A DNA stretch of 64,000 bases from positions 79,163 to 143,162 of the forward strand of contig NZ_NEUF01000173.1 of assembly GCF_002910915.1 (NCBI RefSeq), written 5' to 3'. How positions within the stretch are numbered: the first letter of the stretch is position 1; each line of letters opens with the position of its first letter. Made by a program: the position numbers and the translations under genes. Under the pieces are notes generated by a model. That model saw nothing but the letters and a program-made list of their open reading frames with translations. It was not told where the DNA came from and searched no databases. This stretch comes from Streptomyces sp. SM10. GTDB taxonomy: Bacteria > Actinomycetota > Actinomycetes > Streptomycetales > Streptomycetaceae. This document shows positions 51,732-60,627 of the stretch, one piece after another.

Positions 51732-52682
51732 CTACTGTCCGCGTGCCTGCAATGAGGCGAGATAGGCGTTGTACGCCTTCAGCTCCTTGTCGTCGTCCCG
51801 GTCCGCCGCGCGGTCGGAGCGCTTGGCCGTCCGCTGCTCGGAGCGGTACCACTGGAAGACCAGCGCGATCAGGACCAGCACGGACGGGATCTCGCTGAAC
51901 GCCCACGCGATGCCACCCGCCATCGACTGGTCGCTCAACGCGTCGATGCCGAGGGAGGCGGGCGGATTCTCGTACGCCTTCACCATCGGCTGGGTGGCCA
52001 TCATCAGCGCGATCCCGAAGAACGCGTGGAACGGCATGCCCGCGAACAGCTCCAGCATCCGCATCACGTATCCGGGCCTGTGCGGGCCGGGGTCCACGCC
52101 CATGATCGGCCAGAAGAACACCAGGCCGACCGCCAGGAAGTGCACCATCATCGTGAGGTGACCCGCCTTGGACTCCATCAGGAAGTCGAACAGCGGAGTG
52201 AAGTACAACCCGTACAGGCTCGCGATGAAGAGCGGGATCGTGAACACCGGATGCGTGATGATCTTCATGTAGCGGCTGTGGAGCAGCTTGAGCAGCAGTT
52301 CGCGCGGCCCCGTGCGGCCCCGGCCGGCCACCGGCAGCGCCCGCAGCGCCAGCGTCACCGGGGCACCCAGTAGCAGCAGGATCGGCGACACCATGCTGAT
52401 CACCATGTGCTGCACCATGTGCACGCTGAACATGACCATGCCGTAGTCGTTGAGTCCCGTGCACATCACCAGGGCGATGGACAGCACGCCGAGGACGAAG
52501 AAGACGGTCCGGTTGACCGGCCAGCCGTCGCCCCGCGCACGCAGCCGCAGGACCCCGTAGCCGTACAGGACGAGGGCCGCGACGCAGCCGATCAGGAAGA
52601 ACGGGTCCGCGGAGAACTCGAGCCCACGTACCAGCGTGAACGGCGGCAGATCCATGTTCATGCCGTGCCCGCTGTGATCCAT
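51732..52682 (-). CDS. Cytochrome c oxidase assembly protein (CtaG/DUF1404-like)
   Basis: A 316-residue membrane protein with about seven hydrophobic segments. The N-terminus is His/Met-rich (MDHSGHGMNMDLP), as in copper-handling proteins. Conserved histidines and family motifs include FSVHMVQHMVISMVSPILLL, HPVFTIPLFIASLYGLYFTP and FHAFFGIALMM. The family (Caa3_CtaG) helps insert copper in the oxidase. ATG 52682 is chosen by the His-rich family start. Confidence 0.9.
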   Translation of the reverse strand: MDHSGHGMNMDLPPFTLVRGLEFSADPFFLIGCVAALVLYGYGVLRLRARGDGWPVNRTVFFVLGVLSIALVMCTGLNDYGMVMFSVHMVQHMVISMVSPILLLLGAPVTLALRALPVAGRGRTGPRELLLKLLHSRYMKIITHPVFTIPLFIASLYGLYFTPLFDFLMESKAGHLTMMVHFLAVGLVFFWPIMGVDPGPHRPGYVMRMLELFAGMPFHAFFGIALMMATQPMVKAYENPPASLGIDALSDQSMAGGIAWAFSEIPSVLVLIALVFQWYRSEQRTAKRSDRAADRDDDKELKAYNAYLASLQARGQ

Positions 52683-52740
52683 CTGTTCACTCCCGCTGGG
52701 GACGTCCCCGTTTCGTGCCGGTTGTCCGGTCCAGACTAGA

Positions 52741-52774
52741 ACCGCCCCCGGCCGCGGGTGCGGCCGGGGGCGGT
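52741..52774 (-). terminator. Terminator after pfkA, 15-bp perfect stem
   Basis: ACCGCCCCCGGCCGC (52741-52755) pairs perfectly with GCGGCCGGGGGCGGT (52760-52774), loop GGGT. It lies 20 bases after the pfkA stop, upstream of the CtaG-like gene. Confidence 0.85.
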
Positions 52775-52793
52775 CCATGGGGTGTCGTGACGG

Positions 52794-53819
52794 TCAGAGC
52801 ACGACCTGAGCCTCGGCGTAGCGCTCGGCCGGGACCGTCTTGAGGGTCTCCACGGCCGCTGCCAGCGGGACCATCGTGATGCCCGTGCCGCGCAGCGCCG
52901 TCATCATGCCGAACTCGCCGCGGTGAGCCGCCTCCACCGCGTGCCAGCCGAAGCGGGTGGCCAGGACACGGTCGTACGCGGTCGGGGTGCCGCCTCGCTG
53001 CACATGGCCGAGGATCACCGGGCGGGCCTCCTTGCCGAGGCGCTGCTCCAGCTCGCCGGAGAGCTGCGTCGCCACACCGGCGAAGCGCTCGTGCCCGTAG
53101 ATGTCCTTCTTGCCCTGGCTGAATTCCATCGAGCCCTCGCGGGGCTTCGCGCCCTCCGCGACGACGACGATCGCGAACTTCTTCCCGTCCGAGAAGCGCC
53201 GGCCCACCAGCTCGGTCAGCTCGTCGATGTCGAAGGGCCGCTCGGGTACGACGATGGCGTGCGCGCCGGCCGCCATGCCGGAGTGCAGGGCGATCCAGCC
53301 GGTGTGCCGCCCCATGACCTCGACGATCAGCACCCGCTGGTGCGACTCGGCCGTCGTCTTCAGCCGGTCCAGCGCCTCGGTGGCGACCCCGACGGCCGTG
53401 TCGAAGCCGAAGGTCACATCGGTGGAGGCGATGTCGTTGTCGATGGTCTTGGGAACACCGACGATGGGCAGCCCCGCCTCGGAGAGGAGGTTGGCCGCCT
53501 TCAGCGTGCCTTCGCCGCCGATCGGGATGATCGCGTCCAGGCCGAGCTCGGCGACGTGGCCCTTCGCGCGCTCCACGCCGTCACGCAGGTGCGCGGGCTG
53601 GACACGGGAGGAGCCGAGGATCGTGCCGCCGCGGGCGAGGATGCCGCCGACCGCGTCGAGGTCGAGCTTGCGGTAGTCGCACTCGAGGAGGCCCTTCCAC
53701 CCGTCGTGGAAGCCGATGACCTCGTCGCCGTGGTCGACCACCGCACGGTGCACGACGGAACGGATGACGGCGTTGAGGCCGGGGCAGTCGCCGCCGGAGG
53801 TGAGCACACCAATTCGCAT
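52794..53819 (-). CDS. pfkA: 6-phosphofructokinase
   Basis: A 341-residue group-A phosphofructokinase. Seen: GVLTSGGDCPGLNAVIRSVV, the phosphate-donor loop IIPIGGEGTLKAANLL, catalytic VGVPKTIDNDIASTDVTFGF (PKTIDND), EVMGRHTGWIAL and GHVQRGGTPTAYDRVLATRF. The donor loop has GGEGT where E. coli has GGDGS; the Gly that goes with ATP use (Asp in PPi-dependent enzymes) is kept, so ATP dependence is likely. Monocistronic with its own terminator. Confidence 0.96.
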   Translation of the reverse strand: MRIGVLTSGGDCPGLNAVIRSVVHRAVVDHGDEVIGFHDGWKGLLECDYRKLDLDAVGGILARGGTILGSSRVQPAHLRDGVERAKGHVAELGLDAIIPIGGEGTLKAANLLSEAGLPIVGVPKTIDNDIASTDVTFGFDTAVGVATEALDRLKTTAESHQRVLIVEVMGRHTGWIALHSGMAAGAHAIVVPERPFDIDELTELVGRRFSDGKKFAIVVVAEGAKPREGSMEFSQGKKDIYGHERFAGVATQLSGELEQRLGKEARPVILGHVQRGGTPTAYDRVLATRFGWHAVEAAHRGEFGMMTALRGTGITMVPLAAAVETLKTVPAERYAEAQVVL

Positions 53820-53960
53820 TGCCCGGGAAACCTTTGCAACGTGGGCCGACGCCGGACCACGTCGTCCGGTTGGATCCCCGCCACCCTACCGGCGCGGGGT
53901 GGCCGGACCGAACCCACTGTCCGACTGATGGACGTCCCACGGATGTACACGGGGCATCCG

Positions 53961-54001
53961 CGTACGGACCGGCCCCCTCGGGGAGGGGGTCGGTCCGTAC
54001 G
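53961..54001 (-). terminator. Terminator after gatD, about 19-bp stem
   Basis: CGTACGGACCGGCCCCCTC (from 53961) folds on the sequence ending at 54001 with one G-U pair and a three-base loop. It is ten bases beyond the gatD stop and just upstream of the pfkA promoter region. Confidence 0.85.
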
Positions 54002-54010
54002 GTGACGCGG

Positions 54011-54739
54011 TCAGGCCGGCTGGGTCGCCGCGGCGATCCGCTCGGCGCGCAGCGCCTCGTACCACCGGTCGTCACTCGGCGGCAGCGCGTTCACGTCCAG
54101 GGCCAGCTTCAGCAGCAGGTCCGCGATGAGCGGGTTGCGCGCCAGGACGGGCCCGTGCATGTAGGTGCCGAACACGGTGTCGTTGTACGCGCCCTCCGTG
54201 CCGTCCCCGGTGCCGTTGCCCCGGCCGAGCCGCACCCGGGCGAGCGGGCGCGCGGACGGGCCGAGATGGGTGACGCCCTGGTGGTTCTCGAAGCCGGTCA
54301 GCGGCGGCAGGCCGAGGTTCGGGTCGATGTCCCCGAGCACGTCGCCCACGCACCGGGTACCCTCGCCGCGGGTCGAGACGACGTCGAGCAGCCCGAGGCC
54401 GGGCTCGCGCTCGCCGAGGTCGTTGATGAACTCGTGGCCGAGGATCTGGTAGCCGGCGCAGACCGAGAAGATGATCGCGCCGTTCGCCGCGGCCCTGCTC
54501 AGTCCGCCGTCACGGCGCAGCCGCTCCGCGGCGAGACGCTGCGGCCGGTCCTCACCGCCGCCGATCAGGTAGATGTCGCCCGACGTCGGGATGGGCTGGT
54601 CGCTGCGCACGTCCACGCGCGACACGTCGAGACCGCGCTGGCGTGCCCGGCGCTCCACCACCAGGGCGTTGCCCTGGTCGCCGTAGGTGCTGAGGAGGTC
54701 GGGGTAGACCCACACCAGCCGCAGGCTGTTGTTGCTCAT
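54011..54739 (-). CDS. gatD: Lipid II isoglutaminyl synthase, glutaminase subunit GatD
   Basis: A 242-residue class I (CobB/CobQ-like) glutamine amidotransferase. It supplies ammonia for amidation of D-Glu in lipid II. Nucleophile Cys in IFSVCAGYQILGHEF, catalytic His in GTYMHGPVLARNP, plus LIGGGEDRPQRLAAERL. It is 34 bases downstream of murT, its obligate partner. Confidence 0.93.
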   Translation of the reverse strand: MSNNSLRLVWVYPDLLSTYGDQGNALVVERRARQRGLDVSRVDVRSDQPIPTSGDIYLIGGGEDRPQRLAAERLRRDGGLSRAAANGAIIFSVCAGYQILGHEFINDLGEREPGLGLLDVVSTRGEGTRCVGDVLGDIDPNLGLPPLTGFENHQGVTHLGPSARPLARVRLGRGNGTGDGTEGAYNDTVFGTYMHGPVLARNPLIADLLLKLALDVNALPPSDDRWYEALRAERIAAATQPA

Positions 54740-54773
54740 GCTTCGTCCTCTCCGGGGGTTGCCCGCGCGGGGG

Positions 54774-56012
54774 TCAGTTGCCGACACGACGGCGCAGATC
54801 CTGGAAGGCGGTGTAGTTGGCGATGACCTCGATACGGCCGGGCGGAGCCATCTGGACGGCCTCGTCCAGGGACTCGCACACACGGAAGTCGAGACCGGCC
54901 ACCTCGAGCCGGACCGCCAGGTCCAGCTTGCGGTCGCCGAGCACGAAGATCGGGTGACCGTAGAGCTGGGTGTAGTCCACGTCCCACAGCCAGGACGTGT
55001 CCGTACCGTCGGCGCCGCGGGCGTTCACCGAGAGGATCACCGGGGTGGGCGGCGGGTCGATCAGGGAGAACGTCTCGAGCCAGCCCGCCGGGTTCTTCGC
55101 CAGCAGGAGCCGGAGCTCACGGCCGAGGAAGGTGACGACGTCGTACCGGCCGGCCACGGCCTGCACCTGGTACATGCGCTCCAGGGCGACCTGGGGCGGC
55201 ACGCCGAAGACCGCGGCCACGGCCGCCGAACTCGTGGCGTTGGCCTTGTTGGCCCGGCCCGGCAGCTGCAGGTGGATCGGCCACGCGGAGCCGTGCGGGT
55301 CCAGGACGTAGTCGCCGTTCAGCGCCCAGCTGGGGGCGGGGCGGCGGAAGCCGCACTCGCCGCAGAACCAGTCGTCACCGGGGCGCTGCATCACACCGCC
55401 GCAGGACGGGCAGGACCAGGCGTCGTCCTTCCACGCCTGCCCCGCCGCGACCCACACCACGTTGGGGGAGGAGGAGGCGGCCCAGACGACCAGCGGGTCG
55501 TCGGCGTTGGCCACGATCACGGCCTTGGAGCCCGACAGGCCCTCACGCCACTTCTCGGCCAGCATCCGGGTCTCCGCCGCGCGGTCCAGCTGGTCGCGGG
55601 AGAGGTTGAGCAGCGCGATCACCTTCGGTGTCGTGTCCCGGGCCACTCCGGCGAGGTACTTCTCGTCGACCTCGATCACGCCGTACCGCGCGTCCGAGCC
55701 CCCGGCCAGCGCGGAAGTGATCCCCGCGGGCATGTTGGCTCCGAGCGCGTTCGACACGACGGGCCCCGCGGCCCCCAGTGCCTCCGCGATCAGCCGGGTC
55801 GTGGTCGTCTTGCCGTTCGTCGCGGACACGAGGATCACGTCCAGGTGCTGCGCCAGCCGCCCGAGCAGGTCGGGGTCGAGCTTGAGCGCCACCCGGCCGC
55901 CGATCACCGATCCGCTGCCGCGCCCCGCAGCGCGCGACACCGCCGCCGCGGCCTTGCCCGCCGTCACGGCGAGCTTGGCCCGCGGCGACAACGGCTCCGT
56001 GTTGCCTGCCAT
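54774..56012 (-). CDS. murT: Lipid II isoglutaminyl synthase, Mur-ligase subunit MurT
   Basis: A 412-residue Mur-ligase-like protein (with DUF1727 C-terminus) that activates the lipid II glutamate with ATP. Walker A VSATNGKTTTTRLI, the zinc-ribbon Cys pairs in WSCPSCGG and WFCGECGF, and VVWAASSSPNVVWVAAGQAW are visible. Forms the essential MurT/GatD complex with the next gene. ATG 56012 fits the family start. Confidence 0.94.
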   Translation of the reverse strand: MAGNTEPLSPRAKLAVTAGKAAAAVSRAAGRGSGSVIGGRVALKLDPDLLGRLAQHLDVILVSATNGKTTTTRLIAEALGAAGPVVSNALGANMPAGITSALAGGSDARYGVIEVDEKYLAGVARDTTPKVIALLNLSRDQLDRAAETRMLAEKWREGLSGSKAVIVANADDPLVVWAASSSPNVVWVAAGQAWKDDAWSCPSCGGVMQRPGDDWFCGECGFRRPAPSWALNGDYVLDPHGSAWPIHLQLPGRANKANATSSAAVAAVFGVPPQVALERMYQVQAVAGRYDVVTFLGRELRLLLAKNPAGWLETFSLIDPPPTPVILSVNARGADGTDTSWLWDVDYTQLYGHPIFVLGDRKLDLAVRLEVAGLDFRVCESLDEAVQMAPPGRIEVIANYTAFQDLRRRVGN

Positions 56013-56113
56013 CGTCCTAGATCCTCCTTGCGTAAGTCCGCACCCAGCCTATCGATGTCCGGCCCGCCGCCCGCACCTCGGCACCACGGGGAACGTGGAG
56101 GTCGCGTGGAACG

Positions 56114-56119
56114 TACGCT
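56114..56119 (+). promoter_or_regulatory. Putative -10 box of def (leaderless)
   Basis: TACGCT (56114-56119) ends seven bases before the ATG at 56127, matching the spacing of the other leaderless promoters in this window. The -35 is not clear and there is no ribosome-binding site. Confidence 0.4.
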
Positions 56120-56126
56120 TCTCCCC

Positions 56127-56678
56127 ATGCGAAACCGCCCGATCCCCGGCAGTTCCGGACGCGTTCGTGCCGTGAGTCTGTTCGGCGCCCCGGTGCTCCA
56201 CAGCCCGTGCGACGACGTCACCGACTTCGGCCCGTCGCTCGCCCGGCTGGTGGAGGACATGTTCGCCACCATGTACGCGGCGAACGGTGTCGGGCTCGCC
56301 GCGAACCAGATCGGCGTCCCGCTCAGGGTGTTCGTCTACGACTGTCCGGACGACGACGAGGTCAGGCACCTGGGCCATCTCGTCAATCCGGTACTCGTCG
56401 AGGCGGACGGCATCACCGTACGCGGACCGGAGGGCTGCCTCTCGCTTCCCGGCCTCGAAGCGGGCACCCCGCGCCTCGACCACGCGGTGGTCGAGGGCCG
56501 TACGGTCACGGGGGAGCCGGTGAGGGTCACCGGCACCGGGTGGTTCGCCCGCTGTCTGCAGCACGAGTGCGACCACCTCGACGGCCTGATCTACACGGAC
56601 CGGCTGACGGGCCTGCGCCGCGCCAGGGCGCTGCGCGCGGCCCGGCGGGCACCGTGGGGGAGCGCGGACGGCGGCTGA
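56127..56678 (+). CDS. def: Peptide deformylase
   Basis: A 183-residue metalloenzyme that removes the formyl group from nascent proteins. All three motifs are intact: GVGLAANQIG (motif 1), EGCLSLPG (motif 2, Cys ligand) and QHECDHLDG (motif 3, HExxH). ATG 56127 gives a short N-terminal arm. Streptomyces carry several paralogues, so this may be one of a set. Confidence 0.96.
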   Translation: MRNRPIPGSSGRVRAVSLFGAPVLHSPCDDVTDFGPSLARLVEDMFATMYAANGVGLAANQIGVPLRVFVYDCPDDDEVRHLGHLVNPVLVEADGITVRGPEGCLSLPGLEAGTPRLDHAVVEGRTVTGEPVRVTGTGWFARCLQHECDHLDGLIYTDRLTGLRRARALRAARRAPWGSADGG

Positions 56679-56702
56679 AGGGCCCCGGTGGCGGGCGCGA
56701 TC

Positions 56703-57353
56703 TCAGAACCCCTGGCCGCCCGGCCGGTCGCCCGCCTCGGACAGCCTGCCCCAGAGCAGGTCGGCGAGGCTGCGCACGAGCTGCTCGCGTGAGCACGGAC
56801 GGTCACCCAGCCACCAGTCGCCGGCCGCGTGCATCATGCCGACGATCCCGTGTCCCCAGATGCGGGCCATCTGCTCACTGTCCGGGCCCAGGTCGACCCG
56901 CTCCACGATCACCTTGCCCAGCTCCTCGCCGAGGCGGCGCAGCAGCGGGGCCGAGTGCCGTCCGACGTCGAAACCCTGCTCGGGAGAGGGGGCGGCGTCG
57001 TCGGACGGATGCATGAGGAAGCGGTACACCTGCGGCCGTGCCTCGATCGCCGTGAGATAGGTGTCCAGGGTCGCCTCGACCCGCTCGCGCCGCTCGGAGG
57101 GTGCGTCGAGTGCGGCCCGCAGGGCGCTCAGCAGGGCGTCGGTGTGGCGTTTGGCGAGGGCGCGGTAGAGGCCGCCCTTGTCGCCGAAGTGCCGGTAGAG
57201 GATGGGCTTGGTGATCCCGGCCTCCGCGGCGATCGCGTTCATCGAGGCCTGCGGGCCGTCCCTGAGCACCACCCGGTCCGCCGCTTCGAGCAGTTCCCGG
57301 CGGCGGCGTTCGGCCGCCGTCCGCTGCCGTTCGGCCCCTCTTGTGGTCTCCAT
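56703..57353 (-). CDS. TetR family regulator (lipid-metabolism type)
   Basis: A 216-residue regulator with helix-turn-helix at residues about 20-65 (AADRVVLRDGPQASMNAIAA, AGITKPILYRHFGDKGGLYR). The long C-terminal ligand domain resembles actinobacterial TetR regulators of fatty-acid genes. It is divergent from an acyl-CoA dehydrogenase with a clear palindrome between them. Confidence 0.93.
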   Translation of the reverse strand: METTRGAERQRTAAERRRRELLEAADRVVLRDGPQASMNAIAAEAGITKPILYRHFGDKGGLYRALAKRHTDALLSALRAALDAPSERRERVEATLDTYLTAIEARPQVYRFLMHPSDDAAPSPEQGFDVGRHSAPLLRRLGEELGKVIVERVDLGPDSEQMARIWGHGIVGMMHAAGDWWLGDRPCSREQLVRSLADLLWGRLSEAGDRPGGQGF

Positions 57354-57449
57354 GCCGTATCTCCCGCCCCACCCAGCTGTCCTGCGATCTCGTCACGCCC
57401 GGGCAACGTAACACCCTGCTCTGCCGTGCGCGGATCAGCCGTCGGCCGG

Positions 57450-57498
57450 TTGACAGAGGCTACTTGCTGGTAACAGACTGTTGTTACCGCTAGTAACG
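57450..57498 (+). promoter_or_regulatory. Operator/promoter between TetR and acyl-CoA dehydrogenase genes
   Basis: TTGACA (57450-57455) is a consensus -35. Downstream are GGTAACA-GACTGT-TGTTACC (57469-57488), a perfect 7-base-arm palindrome, and an overlapping GTTAC-CGCTAG-GTAAC type repeat (57483-57498). The TetR protein is the obvious ligand. Confidence 0.7.
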
Positions 57499-57527
57499 GG
57501 TTTATCCGGAAGTGCATGGAGGGAACC

Positions 57528-58763
57528 ATGGCCGAGTTCACGCTCGAGCTCAACGACGACCAGAAGCAGGTCCGTGACTGGCTGCACGGATTCGCCGCCG
57601 AGGTGATCCGGCCGGCCGCTTCGGAGTGGGACGAGCGTGAGGAAACGCCCTGGCCCGTCATCCAGGAGGCGGCCAAGGTAGGCATCTACTCCCTGGACTT
57701 CTACGCCCAGCAGTTCTTCGACCCTACGGGTCTCGGCATCCCCATGGCCATGGAGGAGCTGTTCTGGGGCGACGCGGGCATCGCCCTGTCGATCGTCGGG
57801 ACGGGCCTCGCGGCCGTCGGGGTCCTCGCCAACGGCACCGAGGAACAGATCGGCACCTGGATCCCCCAGATGTACGGGGACGCCGACGACGTGAAGGTCG
57901 CCGCCTTCTGCTCCTCCGAGCCGGACGCGGGCTCGGACGTGGCCTCCATGCGCACCCGCGCGGTGTACGACGAGGCGAAGGACGAGTGGGTGCTCAACGG
58001 CACCAAGACCTGGGCGACCAACGGCGGAATCGCCAACGTCCATGTCGTCGTCGCCGTCGTGGACCCCGAACTGGGCTCGAAGGGGCATGCCTCCTTCATC
58101 GTCCCGCCGGCCACTCCCGGCCTCTCGCAGGGACAGAAGTTCAAGAAGCACGGCATCCGCGCCTCGCACACGGCCGAGGTCGTCCTCGAGGACGTCCGTG
58201 TCCCCGGTCACTGCCTGCTCGGCGGCAAGGAGAAGCTCGACGAGCGCCTCGCCCGCGCCCGTGAGCGCGCCAGGTCCGGTGGCGAACGGAGTGAGAGGGT
58301 CAAGAACGCGGCGATGGCCACCTTCGAGGCGTCGCGCCCCGCCGTCGGGGCCATGGCGGTCGGCACCGCCCGCGCCGCCTACGAGGTCGCGCTCGACTAC
58401 GCGAAGACACGGACCCAGTTCGGCCGCCCGATCATCGACAACCAGGGCATCGCCTTCCAGCTGGCCGACATGCGGACGCAGATCGACGCCGCACGGCTCC
58501 TCGTCTGGCGCGCCTCCTGGATGGCCAGCGCCGGCAAGCCGTTCACCGCGGCCGAGGGCTCGATGTCGAAGCTGTACGCGAGCGAGACGGCCAAGTCGGT
58601 CACGGCCCAGGCCGTGCAGATCCTCGGCGGCAACGGCTTCACCCGCGAGTACCCGGTCGAGCGCATGCACCGGGACGCGGCGATCTACACCATCTTCGAG
58701 GGCACGAGCGAGATCCAGCGCCTGGTGATCGCCCGTACCCTCTCGGGGATGCCGATCCGCTAG
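57528..58763 (+). CDS. Acyl-CoA dehydrogenase
   Basis: A 411-residue FAD enzyme that forms trans-2-enoyl-CoA in beta-oxidation or branched-chain catabolism. Seen: FCSSEPDAGSDVASMRTRA (FAD/substrate loop), ARAAYEVALDYAKTRTQFGR, ILGGNGFTREYPVERMHRDA and YTIFEGTSEIQRLVIARTLS; the catalytic Glu lies in IFEGTSE. ATG 57528 follows GGAGGG. The substrate chain length cannot be set. Confidence 0.94.
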   Translation: MAEFTLELNDDQKQVRDWLHGFAAEVIRPAASEWDEREETPWPVIQEAAKVGIYSLDFYAQQFFDPTGLGIPMAMEELFWGDAGIALSIVGTGLAAVGVLANGTEEQIGTWIPQMYGDADDVKVAAFCSSEPDAGSDVASMRTRAVYDEAKDEWVLNGTKTWATNGGIANVHVVVAVVDPELGSKGHASFIVPPATPGLSQGQKFKKHGIRASHTAEVVLEDVRVPGHCLLGGKEKLDERLARARERARSGGERSERVKNAAMATFEASRPAVGAMAVGTARAAYEVALDYAKTRTQFGRPIIDNQGIAFQLADMRTQIDAARLLVWRASWMASAGKPFTAAEGSMSKLYASETAKSVTAQAVQILGGNGFTREYPVERMHRDAAIYTIFEGTSEIQRLVIARTLSGMPIR

Positions 58764-58769
58764 TCCGGC

Positions 58770-58809
58770 GCGAGGGGCCGGGGCCGTCGCACCGGTCCGG
58801 GCCCCTCGC
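58770..58809. terminator. Terminator hairpin between convergent genes
   Basis: GCGAGGGGCC (58770-58779) pairs perfectly with GGCCCCTCGC (58800-58809), with a 20-base loop that can itself pair further. It serves the acyl-CoA dehydrogenase and glutathione peroxidase genes. Confidence 0.7.
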
Positions 58810-58819
58810 TCCGTCCGCC

Positions 58820-59311
58820 CTACTTCCGCGGCAGCTGCGCCTCGATGGCGGCCACGACCTCGGGGGCGTCCGGCTCGGTGCGCGGCCGGATCCGGGCGAC
58901 CGGCTCGCCCGCAGGGGAGATGAGGAACTTCTCGAAGTTCCACTGGACGTCCCCGGCGGCGCCCTCGGCGTCGTCGAGCTTCGTCAGCTCCGTGTACAGC
59001 GGGTGGCGGTTCTCGCCGTTGACGTCGATCTTCTCCAGGAGCGGGAAACTGACCCCGTACGTCGTCGAGCAGAACGTCTGGATCTCCTCGGCGGTACCCG
59101 GCTCCTGGCCCGCGAACTGGTTGCAGGGCACCCCGAGGACGGTGAACCCCCGGTCCCCGTACTCCTTCTGGAGCCTCTCCAGGCCGGCGTACTGCGGGGT
59201 GAGGCCGCACCGGGAAGCGACGTTCACCAGCAGGACCGCCGAGCCCTCGTAGGCCCCCAGCGTGGTCGGTTCGCCGGTGAGCGTGCGGAGCTGGATGTCG
59301 TGCAGCGTCAT
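58820..59311 (-). CDS. Glutathione peroxidase-family protein
   Basis: A 163-residue thioredoxin-fold peroxidase. The peroxidatic Cys is in NVASRCGLTPQYAGLE, Gln in VLGVPCNQFAGQEPG (its Cys may resolve) and Trp/Asn in VQWNFEKFLI. Streptomyces lack glutathione, so the physiological reductant is probably thioredoxin or mycothiol-linked. Confidence 0.95.
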   Translation of the reverse strand: MTLHDIQLRTLTGEPTTLGAYEGSAVLLVNVASRCGLTPQYAGLERLQKEYGDRGFTVLGVPCNQFAGQEPGTAEEIQTFCSTTYGVSFPLLEKIDVNGENRHPLYTELTKLDDAEGAAGDVQWNFEKFLISPAGEPVARIRPRTEPDAPEVVAAIEAQLPRK

Positions 59312-59342
59312 GGGATGTCTCCTCGGTAGCGTGGCGTCACCC

Positions 59343-59891
59343 TCATTGTGACGGCCCTTCCTGGGGGTCCTGGGGGCCGAGCCTCCGGTAGTAGAGGGTG
59401 GTCGGCCTGAGCGCTCCGTACGGGTCGGTCGCGTAGTCCGGGACGGAACCGCACGGCGTCCAGCCCGCCGCGCTGTAGAGCGCTTCCGCGTCGCTTCCCG
59501 TCTCGGTGTCCAGGACCAGGAGTGTCAGCCCCTCGCCGACGGCGAAGGATTCGGCCGCCGTCAGCAGTGCCCGGCCGACCCCCCGGCCGCGCGCGGAGGG
59601 CCTGACCACGAGCTTGGCGACCTCCGCACGGTGCCGGGCGTTGGGCAGAGTCGTCCTGACCAGGCTGATCGTGCCCGCCACCCGCTCGTCGTCACGGGCG
59701 ATCCAGATGTGGACGCTCCCCGACTCGACGACGGCGGCCCGCTCCCGCCACCAGCCGGCGGCCGCGGTCCTCTCCAGCGGGGCGAGGAAGCCCACGGACG
59801 CCCCGCCCTCCACGGCCTCGATCAGCAGGGCGGCGAGCTCATCGGCGTAGGTGACCAGTTCGGGGCCGGACACGGGGACGATCTCGGTCAT
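59343..59891 (-). CDS. GNAT family N-acetyltransferase
   Basis: A 182-residue single-domain acetyltransferase. Central strand VHIWIARDDERVAGTISLVR and acetyl-CoA loop VRPSARGRGVGRALLTAAES are clear. The C-terminal ETGSDAEALYSAAGWTPCGS is typical of the fold. It precedes the XRE-cupin gene's stop by 19 bases on the same strand, so the two may be co-transcribed. Substrate unknown. Confidence 0.92.
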   Translation of the reverse strand: MTEIVPVSGPELVTYADELAALLIEAVEGGASVGFLAPLERTAAAGWWRERAAVVESGSVHIWIARDDERVAGTISLVRTTLPNARHRAEVAKLVVRPSARGRGVGRALLTAAESFAVGEGLTLLVLDTETGSDAEALYSAAGWTPCGSVPDYATDPYGALRPTTLYYRRLGPQDPQEGPSQ

Positions 59892-59910
59892 GAAGCAGGT
59901 CCTCTCACGT

Positions 59911-60486
59911 TCACGGCAGGACGATCATCAGGGCGTAGCGGACCCGCTCGGGGCCCGGGCAGTGGAAATGCGAGGGGCCGCGCAGCCGGAAGCGCAGGCA
60001 GTCGCCCTCACGCAGGGTGTGCAGGGCGTCGTCGACCGTGATCCCGAGCGTGCCTTCGAGCACCCAGACGTGCTGCTCCACACCGGGCACGGGCGCGTCC
60101 GCGTAGGCGATCCCGGCGCCGGCGTCGAGCGTGCTCTCGACTACCTCGGCGCGCAGCCCCGGGTGCGGCGGCGACACGGACCGGCGTACGAAGCCCGCCT
60201 CCTCGTCCCGCCACACGGGCTGCCGCGCGGCGGGGACCAGCCGGGGCGGCTCAGCCTCGAGCTCCATCAGGAGCCGGGACATCGTCCGCCCGTAGACGGT
60301 GCAGAGCCGCCCGAGCGTGGCGGTGGTGGGGCTCAGCTCGCCGCGCTCCAGCCGCGACAGGGTCGAGCGGCTCACCCCGGCGCGGCGGGACAGCTCGTCC
60401 AGGGACCAGCCGTGTTCGGTGCGCAGTGTGCCCAGTCGCGCCGCGAGGCGGTCGTCGACGGTGTCCGGCACCCCTTCCTCTCTCAT
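59911..60486 (-). CDS. XRE family regulator with cupin domain
   Basis: A 191-residue regulator: helix-turn-helix (residues about 12-65: LSRRAGVSRSTLSRLERGEL) and a C-terminal cupin sensor (about 110-185: VEQHVWVLEGTLGITVDDAL). Such proteins repress or activate metabolic genes in response to a small ligand. It is upstream of the GNAT gene and divergent from a small membrane protein gene; three TCATATC-type motifs lie between them. Confidence 0.92.
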   Translation of the reverse strand: MREEGVPDTVDDRLAARLGTLRTEHGWSLDELSRRAGVSRSTLSRLERGELSPTTATLGRLCTVYGRTMSRLLMELEAEPPRLVPAARQPVWRDEEAGFVRRSVSPPHPGLRAEVVESTLDAGAGIAYADAPVPGVEQHVWVLEGTLGITVDDALHTLREGDCLRFRLRGPSHFHCPGPERVRYALMIVLP

Positions 60487-60576
60487 ATCCGGGATCATAT
60501 CTCTTTTCTGGGACTGCTCTGGGTGGCCCGCGTGCCGATCGCGTGATGGCGTGTCAGTCTGATAAGCGCGATATGA
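60483..60576. promoter_or_regulatory. TCATATC/GATATGA motifs between divergent genes
   Basis: Two direct copies of TCATATC (60483-60489, 60495-60501; 12-base spacing) and one inverted copy GATATGA (60570-60576). The first overlaps the XRE-cupin start codon. They are candidate binding sites of that regulator. Confidence 0.5.
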
Positions 60577-60627
60577 GATGTATTGCGCCTTGTGTCGCAC
60601 TGTGACCACGGAGCCCAGGAGGCCGAC

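Noticed and set aside
57435..59210. 591-codon minus-strand frame over the acyl-CoA dehydrogenase
   Set aside because: Its translation is composition-driven and the plus-strand enzyme has all family motifs.
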